Assembly (NCBI RefSeq): GCF_028649655.1
Contig: NZ_JAQSLN010000005.1
Coordinates: forward strand, 249,409 to 313,408
Direction: 5' to 3'
DNA: 64,000 nucleotides
Source: Halobacteriovorax sp. GB3
GTDB taxonomy: Bacteria > Bdellovibrionota > Bacteriovoracia > Bacteriovoracales > Bacteriovoracaceae
Positions within the stretch are counted from its first letter, which is position 1; every line of letters begins with the position of its first letter. Both the position numbers and the translations under genes were made by a program. Positions 29,365 to 37,567 of this stretch are shown piece after piece. The notes below the pieces were generated by a model, which made no database searches, was not told the origin of the DNA, and saw nothing but the letters and a program-made list of their open reading frames with translations.

Positions 29365-31296
29365 ATGAAAAAATACATTCCCCTTCTACCTGTTCTTGCA
29401 CTTACTGTTACAAGTGCAAACGGAATTACACCGAGAAGACTTTCGGCCGGAAGTACATTAGGAACTTCGAGTTCTAATAATTATTCTAGTGCAGAAGTTA
29501 CTAAGCCTGTTTATACAAATGTACGAGGCAGTGTTACTCAATCGTGCTCTAAAGAAGATATGCAACGTAATATCTCTTATGATTTTCTTCGTACCTTGAT
29601 GGGTGATGAGGATATCAAGATTTTTAAATCAAGAGATGGTAGTCAGTTTAGAGTAATTGTTCCTAATTATATTCAAGCATGTCTAGATCTCAAATATGAT
29701 GTGATGCTCATGGGGAATGACCACATTGTTAAATTTAGAAATGATTATGACTTTGACTATGAAGAGCTTGCAGAAGAGGGAGAAAGTCCTGACTCATTTA
29801 GAAAGCTGTCGATTGAAGATAAATACTTTAGATGTATTGGAAAAAAATATCCTGAACTTATTGATGAGCATACAAGTGCCTTTAATAGAGTTAAGGCTTT
29901 TGAAGATGGTCATCTAAGACAAATGACTATCGAACATCCAATTTCTGGGATGGATAAAGATCGAAGTTCTAAACTGTATATTGCCTCACCTGAATACTCA
30001 GTATTTAATCAAGCAGTACATGGTAAAGTAGAAAACTATAGACCACCATCGGATAGTGAATGGAAATGTACTTATCTTGAAAACGCATCAGGAGGTCCTC
30101 TTGATACGCTTGTTTATGAATCACAAAATGATAAAGAAGCTCGAAAGGCCTATAGTGCATGTCGCTCAAATGAATTATCAAAAGTGATCGATGAGCTTGA
30201 TCGTTTAAAGAGTGATAATTCTGATATCGGAAATGCTGGACAGCTAATTGCGATTCTTGAAGGAGTAAAAGATAAACTTCGTGAAGAAAAAGCAAATGAG
30301 CTTCTAGATCGACTAAGAGAGCTTGAAAATGAATTGATTCCTTCGGATGAAGATCTTGAAGAAGGAAAAGAGCTGGCGATTAATGATAAGCAAGAAGTTT
30401 ACGAGCTTTTAGAGGATTATAATAAAGTTTTAAAGCAATATGAAAATCTTGTTGTAGATACTGGAATTGTAGATCTTTACGAACTTGCTCATCAACGTTC
30501 TGTTGCAAAAACACCTGAAGAAAAAGCTTCTATTGATAAGCGTGTTGCTAAATTAAATGAATTAATCTCTGGGTTTGGTCGCCACAGTGACAAAGATGAA
30601 TTTAAGTATCTTGTCGATGCTATGAAGAACCACAATTTTGGTATCAAAGCTAAAGAGATCTTTACAGTAAAATCTAAATCAGAAAACTTTGGTAATGTTT
30701 ATTTTGAAAAAAACAAAAGAGAAAGAGATAAGAAGTTAACTTTCTCTAAAGCAGAAAAAAGTGTAAAAGCTGATATTGAAAGATTTGAAAAGAATGTCCT
30801 AACAGAGTGGAGAGATGTTTCTCAACTTAAAAGAGGAAAGGACGCTCCTTTGAAGAGACTTAGAAATAGAATGCAATCTCTACAATCGAGAAGAACTTCA
30901 CTGATTTCTAATTATCAGCAGAACTATCAAAACGATATGCAAAAATATTGTTACTCTGGGTACAATCAATACTCATGTCAAATGGCGCAGTATAGACAAC
31001 AGATGAACCAATACTTACTTCAAAAGCAACTTGGAAAAGTACAAACTTCATCGACAAACTTAAATAATCAATATGCAGGTTGGATGAGAATTTATCAAGA
31101 TTCAATGATGCAAAGAAACCTTGCTAGCGTGAACAATAATGACTCACTAGGTGGATCAGATTTATCTATGTGGGGTTATGATATGGGAATGAATAATGGA
31201 CTTGGGCCGTTAAATTTAGGTGTTCAACAGCAGAACCAATTTCAGGTTTCGCCCTCAACACAGATACCCTCGAATGTTTTAAGATTTAATCAATAA
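29365..31296 (+). CDS. Large exported coiled-coil protein, unknown function
   Basis: The 643 residues start with a signal peptide (MKKYIPLLPVLALTVTSANG). A central region of about 270-530 is highly charged and helical with coiled-coil character (RLRELENELIPSDEDLEEGK and similar). The final 130 residues are Gln/Asn/Tyr/Gly/Met-rich, with the paired cysteines of KYCYSGYNQYSCQM in a region that looks disordered. Several other cysteines occur in the N-terminal third. No known domain is seen. The sigma-28-type promoter suggests expression with motility genes, and the intrinsic terminator after the stop makes it a single-gene unit. Confidence 0.8.
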   Translation: MKKYIPLLPVLALTVTSANGITPRRLSAGSTLGTSSSNNYSSAEVTKPVYTNVRGSVTQSCSKEDMQRNISYDFLRTLMGDEDIKIFKSRDGSQFRVIVPNYIQACLDLKYDVMLMGNDHIVKFRNDYDFDYEELAEEGESPDSFRKLSIEDKYFRCIGKKYPELIDEHTSAFNRVKAFEDGHLRQMTIEHPISGMDKDRSSKLYIASPEYSVFNQAVHGKVENYRPPSDSEWKCTYLENASGGPLDTLVYESQNDKEARKAYSACRSNELSKVIDELDRLKSDNSDIGNAGQLIAILEGVKDKLREEKANELLDRLRELENELIPSDEDLEEGKELAINDKQEVYELLEDYNKVLKQYENLVVDTGIVDLYELAHQRSVAKTPEEKASIDKRVAKLNELISGFGRHSDKDEFKYLVDAMKNHNFGIKAKEIFTVKSKSENFGNVYFEKNKRERDKKLTFSKAEKSVKADIERFEKNVLTEWRDVSQLKRGKDAPLKRLRNRMQSLQSRRTSLISNYQQNYQNDMQKYCYSGYNQYSCQMAQYRQQMNQYLLQKQLGKVQTSSTNLNNQYAGWMRIYQDSMMQRNLASVNNNDSLGGSDLSMWGYDMGMNNGLGPLNLGVQQQNQFQVSPSTQIPSNVLRFNQ

Positions 31297-31297
31297 G

Positions 31298-31327
31298 AAA
31301 AGCCCGCATAAAGCGGGCTTTTTTTTT
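31298..31327. terminator. Bidirectional intrinsic terminator
   Basis: A 10-bp stem (31298-31307 with 31313-31322, core GCCCGC/GCGGGC) has a five-base loop, with T-tracts on both strands. It serves the 29365 gene on plus and the porin-like gene on minus, whose stop codon is at 31326-31328. Confidence 0.92.
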
Positions 31328-32780
31328 AGAATTTTATAGATGCGTTTAATTGTAGAAGATATGAGTTATTAGCTTCGTTTACATTTGAAGCATCGTTAGT
31401 GAAGGCCCAGTAGTCACCTGCAAAAAGGTAAGCTGCTTGTCCACCGATTGCAACGGCTTCGTTCCAATCATATGTGAAACCTAGATCCACTTCCATTCCT
31501 AAGTCATCTTTTTGATCAACGTTTGCAGTTCCAACCCAAGCTCTTCCTTCGTGATTGTAAAAGCCAGCATTCGCTTGAGCAACTTCTTCTGCTTTTGCAT
31601 AAATAAGAGCTGCATCCCAAGTCCATTTATTTGTCTTATACTGACCTCTTAATTTTCCATACATTGTGTTTGTCACGTATGAATCGTATAGAGAATAAGA
31701 TTCATCACTAACAGCTCTCATGTTGTAGCGGAAAAGCAAGTTAGCAATTTGAAAGTTCGGGTTTAGATACATTGCTTCGAACGAAGATTGTGTCGCAGAT
31801 TGACCACTAACTTTACCGGCATCAAATCCAAAAGACCAAGAGTCATTTGCTTGATAGCTTGAAGAGAAGAGAATTGCTTGAGCCTTGTACTTAACGTTAT
31901 CGCTATTACCATAGACATCACCAAGTTCACCACTCATGATTGGAACTTCAACTTCAAACTTTAATTTATCAAAAGTCTTTTTGAAATAAAGGTCTGTAAT
32001 CTTAACGTTTGTTTCACCAAAAGCTTGGCTTCCTGCTTCGTCAGCAACTTTACCATTATTAGAGTTTTTCTTTTTAGCGTAGAGAACTCCAAAAGCAATA
32101 TCATTATCAACATTATCGTAGAAAAGACTGATACCAGTTTCTTTAACTCTATGTGATCTTGTCAGTGATCCATCAGAAGAAATTTTCGCCCAATAAGGTG
32201 AGATGAAGAAATTACCAATTTTAATCTTGGCCGTAATTCCGTCTCTTACAAAAGTGTGACGATCCCAAACGTTATCACCAGAGTTTTGGATAGCTCCCAT
32301 ACCCCAGTGAGCAGAGTGGCGTCCAATCACGTATGTTGCAGTATCTGAGTAAAGTTCCATATAAACCTTATTAAGGTTAAGTTGGTTATCAGTACTTGTG
32401 TTGTAGTAATAAAGAGCTGAAGCGGCATCGCCTTTTTTCGTTTGGTCATCATTTTCACCAAGTCTACCACCTCTTCCGTATCCCGAAGTGATTTCAGCCT
32501 TAATGCTCGCTGAGTCATTCACGATAAGATGTGGATTGAGACGAAAAACATAGCTTTGATAAGAAGCATTTTTTTGGCTTCCACCTGCTAAAGTTACTTC
32601 TTGAGACCCAGCAGATGACGTATAAGGTACGTTTTCGCTTGTAGCTTTGATTCTTCTGTAATTGTTAATAAGCGTAGTGTCGACTCCAAAAACTCCGTGC
32701 CAGTCGATTGGAAGGGCGTGAGCAGATGTCGCAGTTAGCGCAAGAGCAGCAAATAGTGATTTTGTTTTAAACACGGTCAT
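31326..32780 (-). CDS. Outer-membrane porin-like beta-barrel protein
   Basis: A 484-residue protein with a signal peptide (MTVFKTKSLFAALALTATSAHA) and a long run of amphipathic beta strands ending QLNASIKF with terminal phenylalanine. WGMGAIQNSG and similar loops suggest a channel or major OM protein; the substrate is unknown. The ATG at 32780 has an excellent AAGGAGAGA ribosome site. An upstream ATG at 32801 lies ahead of that site and is rejected. A promoter, a strong ribosome site and a strong terminator imply high expression. Confidence 0.85.
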   Translation of the reverse strand: MTVFKTKSLFAALALTATSAHALPIDWHGVFGVDTTLINNYRRIKATSENVPYTSSAGSQEVTLAGGSQKNASYQSYVFRLNPHLIVNDSASIKAEITSGYGRGGRLGENDDQTKKGDAASALYYYNTSTDNQLNLNKVYMELYSDTATYVIGRHSAHWGMGAIQNSGDNVWDRHTFVRDGITAKIKIGNFFISPYWAKISSDGSLTRSHRVKETGISLFYDNVDNDIAFGVLYAKKKNSNNGKVADEAGSQAFGETNVKITDLYFKKTFDKLKFEVEVPIMSGELGDVYGNSDNVKYKAQAILFSSSYQANDSWSFGFDAGKVSGQSATQSSFEAMYLNPNFQIANLLFRYNMRAVSDESYSLYDSYVTNTMYGKLRGQYKTNKWTWDAALIYAKAEEVAQANAGFYNHEGRAWVGTANVDQKDDLGMEVDLGFTYDWNEAVAIGGQAAYLFAGDYWAFTNDASNVNEANNSYLLQLNASIKF

Positions 32781-32819
32781 TCTCTCCTTGGAATGGTGCA
32801 ATGTAGTCCTTTGGGAAAT

Positions 32820-32847
32820 AATATATGATATTAAAAGTTCTCGTCAA
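32820..32847 (-). promoter_or_regulatory. Sigma-70 promoter for the porin-like gene
   Basis: On the minus strand TTGACG (32847-32842) is followed after 16 bases by TATATT (32825-32820). An overlapping TATTAT gives 18-base spacing. The ribosome site of the 32780 gene lies about 35 bases downstream. Confidence 0.6.
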
Positions 32848-32861
32848 AATCTTTAGGCAAA

Positions 32862-34751
32862 ATGCCATGGAGTGTTGAAACAGTGATTTATATAAGAAAC
32901 GTTCTAAGATTCATATTTATCCTTATGGGTACTTCTTTTTTAGCATTTAATATCTATGTTACCAAGTTGATTGCTGAAGTTGATCTAACTCCCTTTGAGA
33001 AGATTAGGGGAAAAGATAATTTTAAAACAGCAGTCTCAAGCTTTGAAGCAGGTTCTTTCGTTGATAGAGAGGAGTTTGAAAATTATCTTCTTTTTTCATC
33101 TGACTCAAGATCGATGGACATCTTATTAGATGAGCTCAAAAGAGAGAGATATTTAAGTGAAGATAAAAATAGCTATTTATTGGAAAAAGACTTTGAAATA
33201 GAGGGACTGTTTAGAAACGATTGTGAGGACCTCTATTGCTTTCAATACTATATGTCCTTCGCAAATATTCCGGCGGATATGTGGAAGGGTTTAATTGGAG
33301 TTGAAGATAATCGATTTCTTACTCATAAGGGAATTGATCTAAAATCAATTTTAAGGGCCATCATCATAGATATTAAAGAGATGAAAATGGTTCAGGGTGG
33401 TTCGACAATTACTCAGCAGCTTGTGAAAAACCTCTATCTAACAAATGAGAAAAAGCTAAGCAGGAAATTGAAAGAAATTATAATCTCCATCTACTTAGAA
33501 TATAAGTATGAAAAAGAGATGATTCTAGAGCTATATTTTAACGAAATTTACTGGGGAAGTATGTATGGTCTTCGTATGAAGGGAATCTATACGGCTTCAT
33601 TATTCTATTTTAAAAAGAAACCTCATACCTTGAACCCATATGAAACGGCTATTCTCGTATCAATGCTTAAAGGACCTTCGTATTACAATCCTGTTAGACA
33701 TGTAAATCGACTCAAGCAGAGAGCAAATATTGTGTATGAGAAGTTGAAGGAGAAATCACTTACACCAATTGTAAAATCATTTCAGTGGGACGATGAACAA
33801 TGGTCGCGATGGTCAGAAAGTTTAAAATCAGAAACTAGAGCAAAAATTTTGAAATCACTATGGTGGACTAGTACTGAGAAGAGTGATTACGACGAATATG
33901 ACCGCTATATTTTGAAGCACAAAGCGATCAAACGCCTAGGTGAAATAAAATATGAAAATGTGGCGTTTAAAGGAGTTATTAAAAACCTGCAAACCCAAAA
34001 ACAATACGGGTTTTATAGTAAGTACGAAAGGGATAAGGAAAAGGCCTTAACAAGTGAGCCTCATCAAATTGGAAGTACAATCAAGCCAATCGTTTATGGT
34101 ATCTTTCAAGACTTTGGGAAAAAATGGTCCGATAGCGTTGATACTGGTCCTATAGAATTGAAATTGATCTCCGGTACTTGGAGTCCACGCGAAGCGAGTA
34201 AAAAAGAGATAGAAAGTGCGACTTTGAAGACGGCACTGCTCATGTCTTTGAATCGACCGTTGATTCGGGTTGCAAACGAAATTGGCTTTGACAAAATTGA
34301 GCCATTCCTTGCTGAGTACTTTGAAAACCTACAAAAGCCACTGGCCGAATATCCAGCTCAGCTTTTAGGTGCCATTGAGATTCCAATTTCAAGCTATCTC
34401 GATATCTATGAGAAATTTATTAGAAAATCTTGCAAAACATACAAAGAGAATAGCGTTATCGATGTTCTCTCAGATCCAACGATTACGACAATTAGACGAG
34501 TTGTAGGGAAGAGTCTTAAAGACATGCGCTTTTTCGGCAAAACGGGAACGACAAATCAAGGGTATGATAATTGGTATGTGAGTTTTGATGGAGTGAATTT
34601 AGGTCTCTTTTGGGTTGGATATGAAGGCAAGAGAGATGGAGATGAGCTTAAGCTCTATGGAAGTACGACAGCATTTAAAGTTTTTAATGATTTTTCTCGA
34701 GATAAAGGAAAAAGGTTTAACGAGCTTAACTGTGAAATTTTTAATGATTAA
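32862..34751 (+). CDS. Class A penicillin-binding protein (bifunctional)
   Basis: Polymerises and cross-links peptidoglycan in the periplasm. After one N-terminal membrane helix (about 12-35) comes a GT51 glycosyltransferase domain: catalytic E148 in GVEDNRFLTHKGID, QGGSTITQQLVKN at 178-190 and the later FNEIYWG. The transpeptidase domain has SxxK (S405-TI-K408), SxN (S462-L-N464) and KTGT at 560-563, all intact. At 629 residues it is short for class A, because the linker and the transpeptidase C-terminus are compact. The ATG at 32862 has only a weak ribosome site; a GTG at 32883 preceded by GGAG is a possible alternative start. Confidence 0.93.
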   Translation: MPWSVETVIYIRNVLRFIFILMGTSFLAFNIYVTKLIAEVDLTPFEKIRGKDNFKTAVSSFEAGSFVDREEFENYLLFSSDSRSMDILLDELKRERYLSEDKNSYLLEKDFEIEGLFRNDCEDLYCFQYYMSFANIPADMWKGLIGVEDNRFLTHKGIDLKSILRAIIIDIKEMKMVQGGSTITQQLVKNLYLTNEKKLSRKLKEIIISIYLEYKYEKEMILELYFNEIYWGSMYGLRMKGIYTASLFYFKKKPHTLNPYETAILVSMLKGPSYYNPVRHVNRLKQRANIVYEKLKEKSLTPIVKSFQWDDEQWSRWSESLKSETRAKILKSLWWTSTEKSDYDEYDRYILKHKAIKRLGEIKYENVAFKGVIKNLQTQKQYGFYSKYERDKEKALTSEPHQIGSTIKPIVYGIFQDFGKKWSDSVDTGPIELKLISGTWSPREASKKEIESATLKTALLMSLNRPLIRVANEIGFDKIEPFLAEYFENLQKPLAEYPAQLLGAIEIPISSYLDIYEKFIRKSCKTYKENSVIDVLSDPTITTIRRVVGKSLKDMRFFGKTGTTNQGYDNWYVSFDGVNLGLFWVGYEGKRDGDELKLYGSTTAFKVFNDFSRDKGKRFNELNCEIFND

Positions 34752-34764
34752 TTGCGATAAATAC

Positions 34765-34793
34765 TTGCCAAAATCCTAGGCTGGCGTTATATT
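34765..34793 (+). promoter_or_regulatory. Sigma-70 promoter for tRNA-Gln and prs
   Basis: TTGCCA (34765-34770), 17-base spacer, TATATT (34788-34793). The start would be near 34800, about 17 bases before the mature tRNA. No terminator separates the tRNA from prs. Confidence 0.7.
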
Positions 34794-34816
34794 TCTGATA
34801 GTTTCGTACACATTGT

Positions 34817-34892
34817 TGGGGTATCGACAAGTGGCTAAGTCAGCAGATTTTGATTCTGCCATTCGAAGGTTCGAGTCCTTCTACCCCAGCCA
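34817..34892 (+). tRNA. tRNA-Gln (UUG)
   Basis: A complete cloverleaf: acceptor TGGGGTA pairs with TACCCCA, the D stem is GAC/GTC, the anticodon stem GCAGA/TCTGC encloses loop TTTTGAT with anticodon TTG (34850-34852), and the T arm GAAGG/CCTTC encloses TTCGAGT. The 3' CCA is encoded, after discriminator G. The tRNA ends 19 bases before the prs start, so the two share a transcript and need processing. Confidence 0.97.
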
Positions 34893-34911
34893 TCTTTTTT
34901 TCGGAGAAGCA

Positions 34912-35856
34912 ATGAAACGAATAGTCTTAGTTTCTGGTTCATCTAATCCTAAGCTTGCTTCCCAAATCTCTGAACATTTAGACGTGCCCTTGGTAGACCC
35001 ACAGTTGGTTAGATTTGCTAACGGCGAAATTTATTGTGAAATTGAAAAAAACGTCCGCGGAGCGGACGTTTTTATTATTCAGAGTACTTGTACACCAGTG
35101 AATGATAATTTGATGGAATTATTGATTATGATTGATGCTCTTAAGAGAGCTTCAGCATCCTCAATAACGGCTGTCGTCCCTCATTACGGATACTCTAGAC
35201 AAGATCGTAAGGCATCTCCTAGAACTCCGATTTCGGCTAAACTCGTTGCTGATTTGGTAACAGTTGCAGGAGCTTCAAGAGTTATCACGATGGATCTCCA
35301 CGCTGGCCAAATTCAGGGTTTTTTCAATATCCCATTTGATAATATTTATGCTTCTCCAGTGTTGATTGATTATATTAGAGAAAATGTTTTCGATACGAAC
35401 ACTATCTTCGTTTCTCCAGATGCTGGTGGTGTTGATCGCGTACGTCATTACGCCAAGAAATTAAAAGCAGATATTGCGATGATCGATAAGCGCCGAACGG
35501 GAAAAAATGTAGCTAAGGCCATGAATATCGTTGGTGATGTAAGAGGGAAAAATTGCATTATTATCGATGATATGATCGACACTGCAGGAACACTTATTGA
35601 GGCATGTAAGGCCTTGAAAGACCATGGAGCACAGAAGGTTGTAGCTTGTGCAACGCACCCAATTTTCTCTGGCCCGGCCATTGAAAGAATCGTCAATTCA
35701 GATGCTCTCGATAAAGTTATTGTTACAGATACAATTCCACTTTGTGAGAGTGCCAAAGATGTTGATAAGATAAAGGTCTTGTCTACAGCTGAAATATTGT
35801 CTAAAGCAATTCATAGAACATTTAATAACGACTCAGTTAGTTCTCTTTTTGTTTAG
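34912..35856 (+). CDS. prs: Ribose-phosphate pyrophosphokinase
   Basis: Makes PRPP from ribose 5-phosphate and ATP for nucleotide, His and Trp synthesis. At 314 residues it is typical, with FANGEIYCEIEKNVRGADVF near residues 35-54, the SRQDRK catalytic-lysine region, and the ribose-phosphate loop IIIDDMIDTAGTL. The start is ATG 34912 with GGAGAAGCA upstream; the longer open frame that begins at 34813 runs through the tRNA and is false. A perfect terminator-like hairpin lies inside the coding sequence at 35047-35073. Confidence 0.97.
   Translation: MKRIVLVSGSSNPKLASQISEHLDVPLVDPQLVRFANGEIYCEIEKNVRGADVFIIQSTCTPVNDNLMELLIMIDALKRASASSITAVVPHYGYSRQDRKASPRTPISAKLVADLVTVAGASRVITMDLHAGQIQGFFNIPFDNIYASPVLIDYIRENVFDTNTIFVSPDAGGVDRVRHYAKKLKADIAMIDKRRTGKNVAKAMNIVGDVRGKNCIIIDDMIDTAGTLIEACKALKDHGAQKVVACATHPIFSGPAIERIVNSDALDKVIVTDTIPLCESAKDVDKIKVLSTAEILSKAIHRTFNNDSVSSLFV
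35047..35073 (+). terminator. Terminator-like hairpin inside prs
   Basis: A 12-bp perfect stem (35047-35058 with 35062-35073, core CGTCCGC/GCGGACG) has a GGA loop, and the right arm ends in TTTTT. It encodes residues 45-54 of Prs, about 135 bases after the start codon. Structurally it is as good as the intergenic terminators in this window. Whether it terminates in vivo would depend on ribosomes covering it. Confidence 0.5.
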
Positions 35857-35871
35857 GAAATCGGAATCAAC

Positions 35872-36444
35872 ATGACAAAGTTAATCGTTGGATTAGGTAA
35901 TCCAGGTAGTGAGTATGAGCTTACGAGACATAATATCGGTTGGGATGTTATGGAGAAACTTAGCTTTAGAGATAGAATCTTTTGGAAAGATAAGTTTAAA
36001 GGGCTCTATGCAAAATTAGATATTGATGGGGAAGATGTTTACTTTCTAAAGCCTCAAACATATATGAACTTGAGTGGTGAAAGTGTTCAACCTTTAATGC
36101 ACTTTTTTAAAGTAGAACTTCAAGATATTTTGGTAGTTCACGATGAATTAGATTTACCTTATGGAACAATAGCATTTAAAGATGGTGGTGGTCTTGCTGG
36201 TCACAATGGTCTAAAATCAATTGCTGCTTGCTTAGGTAATCAAGCCTTTAAAAGGTTGAGAATGGGTATAGGTCGCCCACCGAGGGGTTCAGTAAGTAAC
36301 TGGGTACTTTCGACATATTCAGATGATCAAAAAATAGTATTAGATCAATATTTAGAAGAGTCAGCAAAGGCAATCGAGTTATTTATAAAAGATGACTTTG
36401 TTAAGGCACAGAGAAAATATAATAGAAAGAAAATAGTAGAATAG
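35872..36444 (+). CDS. pth: Peptidyl-tRNA hydrolase
   Basis: Releases tRNA from stalled peptidyl-tRNA. The N-terminal GLGNPGSEYELTRHNIGW carries the catalytic histidine (H20). KPQTYMNLSGESV and the VVHDELDLPYG aspartate motif follow. The 190 residues are normal. It is 15 bases after prs. The ribosomal protein L25 gene often found between prs and pth is absent. Confidence 0.97.
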   Translation: MTKLIVGLGNPGSEYELTRHNIGWDVMEKLSFRDRIFWKDKFKGLYAKLDIDGEDVYFLKPQTYMNLSGESVQPLMHFFKVELQDILVVHDELDLPYGTIAFKDGGGLAGHNGLKSIAACLGNQAFKRLRMGIGRPPRGSVSNWVLSTYSDDQKIVLDQYLEESAKAIELFIKDDFVKAQRKYNRKKIVE

Positions 36445-36457
36445 AGAGAGGTAACGA

Positions 36458-37567
36458 ATGGCCCTTAACTGTGGTATTGTAGGTCTTCCTAACGTTGGAA
36501 AGTCGACAATTTTTCAAGCATTAACTTCAGCTCCAGCTGAAGCAGCAAACTATCCATTTTGTACAATTGAACCAAACGTTGGGATTGTTAACGTTGGTGA
36601 TGAAAGACTACAAAAACTTGCAGACTTAATTGGTCCTGAAAAAGTAATACCAACAATCGTTGAGTTTGTTGATATTGCAGGTCTTGTAAAAGGTGCCAGT
36701 AAAGGTGAAGGTCTTGGAAACCAATTCCTAGGTCATATTCGTCAGGTTAATGCGATCGTTCAGGTTGTAAGATGTTTTGATGATGGAGATGTTGTTCACG
36801 TAAACGGAACAGTAAACCCAATCGATGACATTGAAACAATTAATATGGAATTAGCTCTTGCAGACTTAGAAGTTGTTGAAAGAAAGCAGTCTAACCTTCC
36901 AAAGCTAATTAAAAATCAAAACAAAGAAATTTCTAGTAAAGCAAAAATGCTTGTTCCTGTTTTAGAAAAACTTGTGGCCCATCTTGAAGAAGGAAAAGCT
37001 GCAAGAATTCTAGATCTTAGTGAAGAAGACAAAGAGCTTATTAGCGATCTTAATTTAATTACTCTAAAGAAAACTCTTTATCTTTGTAATGTAGATGAAG
37101 ACTCAATGAATGATGATAATGACTATGTTAAGCAAGTTAGAGAATATGCTTCAACTGAAGGTTCTGAAGTATTGAAGATTTGTGGAAAACTTGAGTCAGA
37201 AATTTCAGCACTTGAAACTGAAGAAGATAAACTAGACTTTATGGAAGCTGCTGGAATTGAAATCTCTGGACTTGAGCTGCTAACTCATGCTGCATATAAA
37301 ATGCTTGGGCTAAGAACTTATTTTACTGCTGGAGTTAAAGAAGTTCGTGCATGGACATTCAAGGCCGGTGCGAAGGCCCCTGAAGCTGCAGGTGTCATTC
37401 ACACAGACTTTGAAAGAGGATTTATTAAAGCAGAAACTTATCACTGCGAAGATCTTTTTAATCTTGGATCTGAATCTAAAGTTAAAGAAGCCGGTAAACT
37501 TCGTATGGAAGGTAAAGAATATGAAGTGAAAGACGGTGACGTTATCCACTTCAGATTCAATGTTTAA
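36458..37567 (+). CDS. ychF: Redox-regulated ATPase/GTPase YchF
   Basis: Obg-family P-loop protein (Ola1 in eukaryotes) that binds ribosomes and is linked to translation fidelity and stress. G1 is GLPNVGKST at residues 8-16, the FVDIAGLVKGASKGEGLGNQ switch region is complete, and the C-terminal TGS-like domain includes TFKAGAKAPEAAGVIHTDFE. The 369 residues are typical. It lies 13 bases after pth; pth-ychF is a widespread pair. Its last four bases overlap the converging transglycosylase gene. Confidence 0.97.
   Translation: MALNCGIVGLPNVGKSTIFQALTSAPAEAANYPFCTIEPNVGIVNVGDERLQKLADLIGPEKVIPTIVEFVDIAGLVKGASKGEGLGNQFLGHIRQVNAIVQVVRCFDDGDVVHVNGTVNPIDDIETINMELALADLEVVERKQSNLPKLIKNQNKEISSKAKMLVPVLEKLVAHLEEGKAARILDLSEEDKELISDLNLITLKKTLYLCNVDEDSMNDDNDYVKQVREYASTEGSEVLKICGKLESEISALETEEDKLDFMEAAGIEISGLELLTHAAYKMLGLRTYFTAGVKEVRAWTFKAGAKAPEAAGVIHTDFERGFIKAETYHCEDLFNLGSESKVKEAGKLRMEGKEYEVKDGDVIHFRFNV

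Noticed and set aside
34813-34911. N-terminal extension of prs (frame open from 34813)
   Set aside because: It reads through the tRNA-Gln gene; the conserved Prs N-terminus begins at ATG 34912 with a good ribosome site.
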